Assembly (NCBI RefSeq): GCF_000188155.2
Contig: NZ_KE124774.1
Span: 2,052,356 to 2,116,355, forward strand
Source of the DNA: Methylocystis sp. ATCC 49242
Lineage (GTDB): Bacteria; Pseudomonadota; Alphaproteobacteria; Rhizobiales; Beijerinckiaceae
Direction: 5' to 3'
Length of the DNA stretch: 64,000 nucleotides
Shown piece after piece: positions 9,427-16,987 of this stretch. The notes under the pieces were generated by a model, which worked only from the letters and a program-made list of their open reading frames with translations, searched no databases and had not been told where the DNA came from. How positions within the stretch are numbered: position 1 is the stretch's first letter; each line of letters starts with the position of its first letter. The position numbers and the translations under genes were made by a program.

Positions 9427-9607
9427 TCAATTTTGCAGCACAGATTTCCTAAATAATCTTTCCTTGCAGAACGGGAGTTTATGGACTTCCAGTCAGGACG
9501 GGCTCCATAATTGTTTTGTAACAGATTTTAAGAAAGGTATTCTATGGACAACAATTCATTCAACAACCAATCAGTAAAGGCTGGGATATTTCCAGTGGTA
9601 TTGGTTC

Positions 9608-10476
9608 TAGAGGGTGTTATGCACCTTGGATCATGAAATCTGCTGCGCGCTTGAGCATGAGACATGCGAAGGCGACGACGTGGAGTCCTGCGAGGGTCTG
9701 AGCATAGCGCTCGTAGTCTTTGACGAGCCGCCTGCATCGCGTCGCCCAGGCGAATGAACGCTCGACCACCCATCGCTTGGGCAACAGCACGAAGCCCTTC
9801 TTCGCTTCGGCAAGTTTGACGACGCACAGTTCGGCGCCTTGCGCCTTCGCCGCCTCGGACGCCTTTTCGCCGGTGTAGCCCTGATCGACATAAACGAGTT
9901 CGACGCTTTCGCCTGTCACATCCTGCACGGCTGCGATGAGCTTGCCGACCTCGGCGCGGTCATCGACATTCGCCGGCGTGACATGCAACGCCAGCAAATG
10001 GCCCAATGTGTCGACTGCCATGTGCAGCTTCGAGCCGCGCTTTCGCTTCGCGCCGTCATAGCCCGCTCGTGGGCCGCTCTCAGGGGTCGAGCGCAAGGTG
10101 CGGCTGTCGATGATCGCCGCCGTCGGCTCCGCCGCCCGCCCGGAAGCGACGCGCAACTGGGCGCGCAGATCCTGCGCAAGCGCCTCGAACACGCCCGCCG
10201 ACAGCCAGCGCTGCGATTGCTGATACACGGCGAACCATGGCGGCAGATCGTTGGGCATGGCGCGCCAGGCGATGCCGTAGCGCAGCACGTAACGCAGGCC
10301 GTTGAACAGCTCGCGCAGCGAATGTTGACGCTGCGGCGCGCCTTCGTCCATGAGCGTCAGATAAGGCGCAACCAGCGACCATTCTTCGTCGCTGACGTCA
10401 GACGGATAAGGTTTGCGAATCGGAGACATCCGATTCTACTAAGACAATCAATCACCAAAGTACATAACACCCTCTA
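9608..10476 (-). mobile_element. IS5-family insertion sequence, second type
   Basis: The ends are near-perfect inverted repeats: GAGGGTGTTATGCACCTTGG at 9610 and the complement of GAGGGTGTTATGTACTTTGG ending at 10474. The flanks TCTA (left) and TATA (right) suggest a 2-4 base target duplication, one base of which may have mutated. Element ends are accurate to a few bases. It splits the cytochrome gene. Confidence 0.82.
9617..10429 (-). CDS. IS5-family transposase
   Basis: 270 residues in a single intact frame. The N-terminal domain has SDVSDEEWSLVAPYL. The DDE residues are in AAIIDSRTLRS, VYVDQGYTGE and WVVERSFAWATR. GYDGAKRKRGSKLH is the usual family linker. It catalyses cut-and-paste movement of this IS. 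It differs clearly from the transposase at 3.4-4.3 kb, so the two elements are independent arrivals. Confidence 0.93.
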   Translation of the reverse strand: MSPIRKPYPSDVSDEEWSLVAPYLTLMDEGAPQRQHSLRELFNGLRYVLRYGIAWRAMPNDLPPWFAVYQQSQRWLSAGVFEALAQDLRAQLRVASGRAAEPTAAIIDSRTLRSTPESGPRAGYDGAKRKRGSKLHMAVDTLGHLLALHVTPANVDDRAEVGKLIAAVQDVTGESVELVYVDQGYTGEKASEAAKAQGAELCVVKLAEAKKGFVLLPKRWVVERSFAWATRCRRLVKDYERYAQTLAGLHVVAFACLMLKRAADFMIQGA

Positions 10477-10996
10477 TACTCATCGCTGTGCTCGTCGGCG
10501 CTTACCTTAATCCCGTTTTATGGATCGCACCCGGCCAGCTAACCAAAGGACATCAGCGGTTCGCGGCCAATTGCTTCGCTTGCCACGAGCCGTTTCGGGG
10601 GGCATCCGCAGCTAAATGCAGGGACTGTCACTCGATTCAATCTGATGGGCACGTGACAACTATCGGAGTAATTCAAGCTAAGAAGGCATCAACGCCCTTT
10701 CATCATCTTTTGATCGAGAAGGATTGCACGGCCTGCCATAAGGACCACGAGGGCAGTCGCCTTTACCACAACGCGGTCCGATTTTCTCACGATCTTTTAG
10801 AGCCCTTGGCTCGCCGAGATTGCAGAGGATGCCATCAGATACGTGGCTCGGAGTGATCGTCCGAATGCAAGCCATCCTCCTCAAACAGCCTCCCTGTCGT
10901 TGACACTTTGGCGCCCTGCTTGTGGATCGCTCTTCGGCCTTAACCTCGCGCTTACCTTTCCGCTTCTAGCCTCCTGCCATTCAACGGAGATAGCAC

Positions 10997-11266
10997 ATGA
11001 CTGATACAGTCGGAATCGGGGGCGAACGCATTCTGTCCTTGATTGAGCGAATCGAGCACATCGAAGAGGAAATCAAAGCTCTCACAGAGGGCAAGAAGGA
11101 AATCTTCGCCGAGGCTAAAGGCGAAGGTCTCGATGTCAAAATCCTGAAAGAGATTTTGAAGCTTCGAAAGCAAGACAAAGACGAGCGGGACGAGCACGAG
11201 TCCTTATTGGACCTTTATCTGCACGCCATTGAAACAGCGGGCTCGCAGCAAGCCAAGGCGGCATAG
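10997..11266 (+). CDS. DUF2312/GapR-family DNA-binding protein
   Basis: 89 residues from ATG 10997. The sequence LSLIERIEHIEEEIKAL, EIFAEAKGEGLDVKIL and LRKQDKDERDEHE is typical of the alphaproteobacterial DUF2312 family, whose Caulobacter member GapR is a nucleoid-associated protein that binds AT-rich, overtwisted DNA. The N-terminal half is a coiled coil. Full-length for the family. In islands and plasmids extra copies are common, so this may be an accessory paralogue. Confidence 0.88.
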   Translation: MTDTVGIGGERILSLIERIEHIEEEIKALTEGKKEIFAEAKGEGLDVKILKEILKLRKQDKDERDEHESLLDLYLHAIETAGSQQAKAA

Positions 11267-11334
11267 CAACGTCAAAAAGGAAGGGCTACGTGTATCGCTG
11301 CCCTTCTCGCCCTGCATCCAAAAATTGAAATCAG

Positions 11335-11535
11335 TCAGTATTTCGGCGGCTTGGGCGGCTCTGCTCTTATCGGCGTCTTTGATCCCGGCTTCTTGGTCCG
11401 AATCCGTTCATTGTAGCGGTTCAAACGCTGGCGATATCGTTCCTGCTTGACGCGGAATGCCGCCTGCTTGGCGTTTCGATCGAGGCTGGCGATTTTCTGC
11501 TGGTCGGCTGGGGAGGTGATTTCGGCGATTCTCAT
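11335..11535 (-). CDS. Small basic conserved hypothetical protein
   Basis: 66 residues from ATG 11535: MRIAEITSPADQQKI then a Lys/Arg/Gln-rich helix (AAFRVKQERYRQRLNRYNERIR) shortened here, and a Pro-rich tail. The same frame continues upstream of this Met, but those residues look unlike a protein and the Met start fits a compact helical protein. The family name is not known to me. The composition suggests nucleic-acid binding; this is inference. Confidence 0.5.
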   Translation of the reverse strand: MRIAEITSPADQQKIASLDRNAKQAAFRVKQERYRQRLNRYNERIRTKKPGSKTPIRAEPPKPPKY

Positions 11536-12098
11536 GCAGCTATTTATTTCAGGCCTTGGTAGCGACCGACACCTTAGCCTTAACAGCGAATCAATATCTA
11601 GTATGCCTGCAACCACAATCTGGTCTATATGTATAAAAGGTGAAGAATCTTCACCTTTTTCAGAATCCAGCCCTCCCAGAAAAGGCTGTTTTTGACCGAA
11701 CGTGGCCTCGGAACCCGGTTTCGATGCGAGAATGAAGCCTATAGATGGGTCGCTGTCACGGCATATTTGCAATTCACGCTTTAGCACGCACCTACAGCAA
11801 GCTTTTCTCGCTCCGCTACACATATAGCGGCCCGCCCAGCTCCCCGCGCTGTAGGGCGCTTATTTCCAATCTATGATGCCCGCATGCAGCGGGAGCGCAT
11901 GGCGCTTTCGCCGCTCTGTTTCCTTCGGAACCGAGGTCCTGCAATCAGCCACGATTTCGAGATATAGCATCTCTGCTAGATCAACAGCTTGCTGTCGGGG
12001 AAGGAGTCCGTCAACCGAAATATCGGATCAAAATCCGGAAAAGATTGGTTGACGAAATGCGCCGCAGACGCACAAATCAAGCAGAAATAGCGCTCATG
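11536..12098. other. 563-bp stretch without a supported gene
   Basis: Only the N-terminal extension frame of the preceding small gene and short shadows are present. Some of it is AT-rich (around 11560-11650). A 9-bp perfect hairpin closes it (next entry). Confidence 0.45.
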
Positions 12099-12100
12099 CT

Positions 12101-12125
12101 AAAATCAGCATTCTTGGCTGATTTT
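12101..12125 (-). terminator. Possible weak terminator hairpin
   Basis: AAAATCAGC (12101-12109) and GCTGATTTT (12117-12125) pair perfectly. On the minus strand the hairpin contains the TGA stop of the next gene and its 3' arm ends in TTTT. It may terminate that gene. Confidence 0.4.
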
Positions 12126-12440
12126 GCGACCTCGACTGCCAAGCAGAATATGCCGTAGCTTTGGATCAGATACCTCTCGCGATTCTATCAACGGCCATAC
12201 GGTCCTTGCCAGTTCCCTTATTCCTTGCTGTGTTGGCGACATCGGGTCACTTGAAAGCCGATCCAAGCTCATAGCCAGAGTTATCATAGCGACGATAGAC
12301 ATTGGCCTGTTTCGGCTCTTTGCAGCGCTGAACCAGCTATTCCTTCTTCCACAAAGACGACCAAATGCATATTGGCTTTGAACGACGCCGAGCAATCTAA
12401 CGCTTTCATAGATTGTTTTGAGATATGTTCTGCTTTCCAT
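12105..12440 (-). CDS. Hypothetical protein, possible DUF6626-type
   Basis: 111 residues from ATG 12440. The central part reads SQYAFGRLCGRRNSWFSA then PMSIVAMITLAMSLDRL, which resembles a small alphaproteobacterial family (DUF6626 as I recall it) with a helix-turn-helix-like region, found in mobile islands. The match is from memory and is uncertain. It is divergent from the 563-residue gene, with which it shares a ~50-base intergenic region that must hold both promoters. Confidence 0.45.
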   Translation of the reverse strand: MESRTYLKTIYESVRLLGVVQSQYAFGRLCGRRNSWFSAAKSRNRPMSIVAMITLAMSLDRLSSDPMSPTQQGIRELARTVWPLIESREVSDPKLRHILLGSRGRKISQEC

Positions 12441-12489
12441 GCAGCCATTTATGACAGGAATTGCAACTTGGAGGCAGCCTGACTGACCG

Positions 12490-14181
12490 ATGACGTCTTC
12501 CGATAGAGATATCCTCGAAACTAGACATCTAAATGAGATATCGCAGGTATCAGATACGACGAAAATCCCTATATACATAAGCCATTTTCGTCGTTCACGA
12601 AATCCATCAATTCAACATCAACTCCTCGCTGGCCTCCGATATAAATCACACGGGAATGGCGCACACATCGCGATCACCTACATCACAGACCGAGACTGGT
12701 CGAAGTTCCTGAGAGATAAACCGGCCAAAGAGGGAGGCGACGAGAATCCCATGAGTCTACGCGATCAACTGCCGAATCTAATCGCATCAGCTATGAGTGG
12801 GCAGCCCTTTGCGTGGATGGGCAACAAGGATATTCCCGACGACTACTTCCAAACACAGACAGCAATTCGATTACCGAACTCCCCACATGGGCTGAATTCA
12901 TTCCAACACCTGCACAATGTCGTCGTTCTATCGGCCTTAAATCCTCCACTTGCCCATTTTCATTTCATGGAGTCTCGGGGTGTTGATGCAGAAGCATTGA
13001 GGACAGCCCACTATCGTTCGGCGGTCTACCAAGCGGCAATGCGTATCTCTGTCCGCGATCCGGACAATGTCGAAGCAAAGACCATCATCGTCATGGATCG
13101 GTCAACGGCGTATTGGCTTGCTGATCTATTTCCTGGCTCAAAGGTTCAGCCCATCGGCGGCTCGGCTATAACCATACAAGCTGGTAAGCGGGGGCATCCA
13201 CGTAAGCATGCATCGGCGCTAGATCGCGATAGGGCCTACAGGGACCGCAAGCGGGCGCTAAATGCCTCGGCCGGACCACAGGCTATCACCGGCGACTTTG
13301 GCACTGCATATGGATCGATATACGACCGCGATCCCCTACTTCACCTCGATGTTGAAAACGACAACGCTTTCATAGCTCTCCTGCGCGAGCTCCACCATCG
13401 TAAACTACCGAGCAAGGATGCAAACTTCCTCTTCAGTCCGGCTCACTTCGAACCGGATTGTGCCGGTGTAGACACCAGAAGAGGACTCTCCAATGTTCGG
13501 CATGTTCGAGGGATATGGCTCGACAATGATGGGGGTGACTTATCCTCCAAGGAATTCGCCCGTTTATTCCCCACGCTGCGCATTGTCGCGTGGAACACCT
13601 ATTCAAGCACACGGGAAAGGCCACGTTGGCGATGTTTTATCCCTACCACACAAACTGTAAGCGCTGAGATATACAAGGCGATCATCGAGCAGATCATGCA
13701 GGTGCTGCGCTACGCCGGCTATGTCTCCGACGCGGAGATGACCAAACGACCAAACCTGCGAGTTCATGGCTTCGATACCAGCAAGTTCGTGGCGTCGTCC
13801 CTGTTCTACGCCCCGTGCCAAGCAGCTGAACCCAAGGCCAGCTTCTTCGTGGATTACAATGGGCTCGGGAGAACTGCGATTGATCCCTGCCTCTGGATTG
13901 AGAATGACATCCGTAGCGCCCCCGGTGTAGCGCTTGAAGCCGACACAAATCGAAGTTCTGTCTTTTCCGGAGAAAAAACCGAACAAATTCAAACAGCAAC
14001 AGAACGCTGGCGTAACGCACCACGTGGTCAAGGCAACAGAGCCTTTTATCGGCTTGCACAGGACTTGCTCCGGGCGGGATTGACCAAGATGGAGGTCAGA
14101 ACGAGGCTTAATTTGGAGGCCCAGCACGCTGCTTCGCCAAGAGATCGAGCAGCTGATGCAAAGCGCATGTTTCGAAATTAG
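12490..14181 (+). CDS. Hypothetical 563-aa protein, possible replication/primase-associated island protein
   Basis: Starts at ATG 12490. Visible blocks: IPIYISHFRRSRNPS near the N-terminus; ALNPPLAHFHFMESRGVD, which resembles the C-terminal part of plasmid/island helicase-like proteins; a basic linker GKRGHPRKHASALDRDRAYRDRK (landmarks only), AT-hook-like; then VRGIWLDNDGGDLSS and RERPRWRCFIPTT, which recall archaeo-eukaryotic-primase-type plasmid replication proteins where W-x-D-x-D lies at the active site. The C-terminus (GQGNRAFYRLAQDLLRAGL) looks like a PriCT-type helical domain. The assignment is tentative; it could be a fusion of a helicase tail with a primase-like domain. Confidence 0.4.
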   Translation: MTSSDRDILETRHLNEISQVSDTTKIPIYISHFRRSRNPSIQHQLLAGLRYKSHGNGAHIAITYITDRDWSKFLRDKPAKEGGDENPMSLRDQLPNLIASAMSGQPFAWMGNKDIPDDYFQTQTAIRLPNSPHGLNSFQHLHNVVVLSALNPPLAHFHFMESRGVDAEALRTAHYRSAVYQAAMRISVRDPDNVEAKTIIVMDRSTAYWLADLFPGSKVQPIGGSAITIQAGKRGHPRKHASALDRDRAYRDRKRALNASAGPQAITGDFGTAYGSIYDRDPLLHLDVENDNAFIALLRELHHRKLPSKDANFLFSPAHFEPDCAGVDTRRGLSNVRHVRGIWLDNDGGDLSSKEFARLFPTLRIVAWNTYSSTRERPRWRCFIPTTQTVSAEIYKAIIEQIMQVLRYAGYVSDAEMTKRPNLRVHGFDTSKFVASSLFYAPCQAAEPKASFFVDYNGLGRTAIDPCLWIENDIRSAPGVALEADTNRSSVFSGEKTEQIQTATERWRNAPRGQGNRAFYRLAQDLLRAGLTKMEVRTRLNLEAQHAASPRDRAADAKRMFRN

Positions 14182-14522
14182 TCACCTACCTGACACGTTA
14201 TCGTGAGAACTTTTGACTTATGTGTTTGTGCCTTGAAATCAAATGGTGTAGATATTCAGGTCAGCTGATAGACAACGAATCAACCTTCATTATTGCTGCA
14301 AAGCGTCATTTTTGATTTATGATAACGAACTTTATGCGTCACTAAGTATCGACTAAACTGAAGAAATTTTTCTCGACCAACACCTAGTTGATTCGAATTA
14401 TTCAGCACACATCACAAAGCGTGTGTCGTTTTGACACGCTGAGTTATCAACGAATTTATTTTGATTGTGACTCAAAGCTGACGCCTCCTTGTCCCGTCAC
14501 TGAAACAGACAGGAGATATTGA
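14182..14522. other. AT-rich intergenic region next to the IS stack
   Basis: No gene. It is markedly more AT-rich than the surroundings and contains the hairpin AGCGTGT/ACACGCT near 14418-14440. With the neighbouring putative replication protein it could be an origin or partition-like region, but no iteron array was seen. Confidence 0.35.
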
Positions 14523-14567
14523 TGGTCAGCAAGGCCAATCCGCAGATCAAAACTCTCACGATTGAAG
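14523..14567 (+). pseudogene. 5' fragment of a gene cut by the IS66 element
   Basis: ATG 14523, with AGGAG at 14511, opens MVSKANPQIKTLTIEG and then meets the IS end at GTAAGG (14568). Just outside the other IS end (22742 onward) an open frame reads IAASAKLFDS then TAA. These may be the two ends of one short disrupted gene, but no clear 8-base duplication links them. The identity of the gene is unknown. Confidence 0.4.
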
Positions 14568-14672
14568 GTAAGGCCGTATGTCCGCTTCTGCGACTGAGGT
14601 AGCTCGCTCTACGCTGTGCGAGCGAGGGTTGCTCGGTGTTCCGAGCCGAGCCTCAGCGCAGGAGAGCGAGCC

Positions 14673-15782
14673 ATGGAGCGGTCTACAGAAATTTTTGTTG
14701 GGATCGACGTTTCGAAGGCGCGCAATGCGATTGCCGTCGTCACGGAGGGACGCAGCGGCGAGGTGCGTTATGTCGGTGAAGTTGACTCCTCCGTCGACAG
14801 TATGCGTCGCTTGATCAAGCGCATTACCGCCAAACACCCGCAGGCACATTTTTGTTATGAAGCCGGACCGACCGGCTACGGCCTGCACCGGCTCATCATT
14901 TCCATGGGGTTCGCTTGCTCCGTCGTGGCGCCCTCGCTCATTCCGCGCAAGCCAGGCGATCGGGTCAAGACCAACCGGCGCGACGCCGTTGCGCTCGCCA
15001 AGTTGCTTCGAGCCGGGGAATTGACTGCTGTGTGGGCGCCGGACGAAAGCCATGAAGCGATGCGCGATCTGGTGCGCGCTCGATCCGCCGCGGTTGAAAC
15101 ACTGCGTGTGCATCGTCAGCAGGTGAGCGCATTCATGCTCCGTCACGGTCGGATTTTTCCGCGCAAAACGACTTGGGGCGCTCGTCATCTTCGTTGGCTG
15201 CAAGAACAAAAGTTTGATCATCCAGCCCATCAGATCGCGCTGCAGGAGATGGTCGAAGCCGTGAGAATCTCCAAGGAGCGCGCGGAGCGGCTCGAGGCGG
15301 CGATCAAAGAGTTCATACCCCAATGGTCGCTGGCGCCTGTGGTCCGGGCGCTCCTGACATTACGCGGGATTGATCTGCTTGTGGCAGTCACCTGCGCCAC
15401 GGAGCTCGGCGATTTAAGCCGTTTCGATAATCCGCGTCAGCTTATGGGCTATCTCGGCTTGACCCCGAGTGAACGCTCGACGGGTGACACGGTTCGTCGC
15501 GGCGGCATCACCAAGGCCGGCAACGGACGTGTCCGGCATCTGCTGATTGAAAGCGCCTGGACCTACCGTCATCCGCCAAGGGTCGGAAAAGAGAAGCTCT
15601 ACAAAATTGAAGCCGCGCCGCCGCGCGTAAGAGAGATCGCGTGGAAAGCGCAGAGTCGCCTTACAGCTCGCTATCGCGCACTCAGCGCACGCGGCAAAAA
15701 GACAACCGTCGTCTGCGTTGCAATTGCGCGGGAACTCGTTGGCTTCATGTGGTGCATCGCAAAGGAGGCGCAAGTCGCCTAA
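14673..15782 (+). CDS. IS110-family transposase, copy 1 (intact)
   Basis: 369 residues from ATG 14673, with GGAG 12 bases upstream; an upstream in-frame start at 14616 adds 19 unlikely residues. The N-terminal RuvC-like DEDD domain begins FVGIDVSKARNA, with later acidic residues in YEAGPTGYG and KTNRRDAVALAKLL. The C-terminal transposase-20 domain has LRGIDLLVAVTCATELGD, GYLGLTPSERSTGD and the conserved Ser region in GNGRVRHLLIESAW. The enzyme should recombine DNA through a Ser nucleophile with guide-RNA targeting. Confidence 0.93.
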   Translation: MERSTEIFVGIDVSKARNAIAVVTEGRSGEVRYVGEVDSSVDSMRRLIKRITAKHPQAHFCYEAGPTGYGLHRLIISMGFACSVVAPSLIPRKPGDRVKTNRRDAVALAKLLRAGELTAVWAPDESHEAMRDLVRARSAAVETLRVHRQQVSAFMLRHGRIFPRKTTWGARHLRWLQEQKFDHPAHQIALQEMVEAVRISKERAERLEAAIKEFIPQWSLAPVVRALLTLRGIDLLVAVTCATELGDLSRFDNPRQLMGYLGLTPSERSTGDTVRRGGITKAGNGRVRHLLIESAWTYRHPPRVGKEKLYKIEAAPPRVREIAWKAQSRLTARYRALSARGKKTTVVCVAIARELVGFMWCIAKEAQVA

Positions 15783-16054
15783 GCGACGGTTGATTGTCCG
15801 CTCGCGCATGGGCGGGGACTGGATCACGGCAGGGGAATACCCGTCAGACGCTTTGTGGCCGGCGACAGCCGACGCCCGATGTAAGATAGGGAAAGCCCCA
15901 GACGCATTTTCGGGAATGCGGTAACCAACCCGCGCATAAGAGCTTGATCACCGACGTCTTTCAGATCCAGTCCCTACCCCTGCGCGATAACCTTCCCTTG
16001 ACGCTGCTGCCCGTGGCGCGAAGTCGCTCGTCAAAATTGTTGACTGCGGACATA
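15783..16054 (+). ncRNA. Candidate bridge-RNA region of the IS110 element
   Basis: The ~270 bases after the transposase stop contain no gene. IS110-family members are known to encode a guide (bridge) RNA in a non-coding end, at the 3' side in IS1111-type members. Here CATAAGAGCTTGATC (15935-15949) matches 14 of 15 bases of the right IS66/IS110 junction (18579-18593, reverse strand), and GTAAG occurs near 15880. A direct role as guide is inference. Confidence 0.35.
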
Positions 16055-16133
16055 AGAGGCGTGATGTGACGACCGCCTACCGGAACGCATATGGAGTTGG
16101 TTAGGTGTCCACCATTGAAGAGGTGGACACCTA

Positions 16134-16582
16134 ATGTCGGCGGCGAAGGATGGCGTCAAGCGGCGCACGTGGAGCCCTGAAGAACGGCAGCGGATTGTCA
16201 CGGAGGCGTTGACGTCTGGCGCGTCCGTAGCGGCGGTTGCGCGGCGGCACGGATTGAACGCCAATCTGATTTTCAAATGGCTACGGCGTTCGCGCGAAGG
16301 CTGGCTGGATCGTCGGCGCGCGCCGGCGAAAGAGACCGCAGCCGCACAAACCTTCGTTCCCGTGGAGGTTCTGGAGTTGAAGCCAACTCTGGTGAGCCCG
16401 GCTCTGGCGCCGTCGTCGTTACCGGTTGCGAAGATGGCCGCCACGCCAGCGAGGGGGCGCGCAAGAGCGTGCGGCGCGGTGTGATGGAAGTCAGCCTGCC
16501 GAATGGCGCCCGCTTGTCGCTCGACGCGGATGTGGATACGGACGCTCTGCGCCGCGTGTTGTCTGCGCTGGGTGATCTTTGA
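16134..16582 (+). CDS. tnpA: IS66 TnpA (OrfA), frameshifted
   Basis: The N-terminal part (from ATG 16134) has the HTH core RRTWSPEERQRIVTEAL, VAAVARRHGLNANLIFKWLRR. At the G-run near 16450 (GCGAGGGGGCGC) this frame runs into a short tail and stops at 16484. The expected C-terminus (KSVRRGVMEVSLPNGARLSLDADV, landmarks) continues in the -1 frame to 16582. Either programmed slippage or a single-base indel; TnpA is an accessory protein needed for IS66 movement. It overlaps tnpB by 4 bases. Confidence 0.8.
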
Positions 16583-16935
16583 TGCTTCAGTTCGCACCGG
16601 GGATGAAGGTCTATCTGGCGTTGAAGCCCGTCGACATGCGGCGCGGCTTCGATGGGCTCGCCGCCGACGTGGCGCAGGTGCTGCGTAACGATCCTTTTTC
16701 TGGCGCGGCCTTCGTGTTCCGCAGCAAGCGCGGCGACTACGTGAAGATTTTGACCTGGGACGGGTCAGGCCTGTGTCTCTTCGCCAAGCGGCTGGAGAAG
16801 GGAAAGTTCGTCTGGCCGCCGATCGTCGAGGGTGCGCTGCAGTTGACGGCGGCGCAGCTGGCCTTGCTGATCGAAGGGATCGACTGGCGGCGGACGGTTG
16901 CGCCAGAAGCGCCGGAGCGCCCGGCCTTCCTGTAG
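16579..16935 (+). CDS. tnpB: IS66 TnpB (Orf2)
   Basis: 118 residues. The hallmark of the family is visible: GMKVYLALKPVDMRRGFDGLA in shortened form, then NDPFSGAAFVFRSKRGD and WDGSGLCLFAKRLEKG. It is an accessory protein of IS66 transposition; its start overlaps the end of the tnpA C-terminal frame (ATGA-type coupling), which suggests translational coupling. Confidence 0.93.
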   Translation: MMLQFAPGMKVYLALKPVDMRRGFDGLAADVAQVLRNDPFSGAAFVFRSKRGDYVKILTWDGSGLCLFAKRLEKGKFVWPPIVEGALQLTAAQLALLIEGIDWRRTVAPEAPERPAFL

Positions 16936-16987
16936 AATCCATTCATTATTGAGCTGCGCCGTCACGTGTTTCGTGATAGATGAAACC

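Larger units (their letters stand above)
9544..10856 (+). pseudogene. Membrane-anchored tetraheme cytochrome c interrupted by an IS5-family element
   Basis: The body (10479-10856) has four CxxCH haem-binding motifs (CFACH, CRDCH, CTACH, CRGCH). ATG 9544, preceded by GAAAGG, opens 22 codons ending PVVLVL at 9609; the sequence right of the IS resumes in a compatible frame as LIAVLVGAYLNPVLW. Joined, these make one uninterrupted N-terminal membrane anchor followed by the haem domain, as in periplasmic electron carriers of the NapC/cytochrome c3-like type. The IS sits inside the anchor. An internal GTG (10488) could still give a soluble fragment without an export signal, which would not mature. 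Confidence 0.8.
14577..16054 (+). mobile_element. IS110-family element, copy 1
   Basis: Runs from about TATGTCCGC (14577) to GCGGACATA (ends 16054); the exact ends are uncertain by ~10 bases. It carries one transposase gene and about 270 bases of 3' non-coding DNA. It is nearly identical to copy 2 (18590-22732), differing at one seen codon (GTC for GCC, Val/Ala in AIAVVTEG). Confidence 0.8.
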
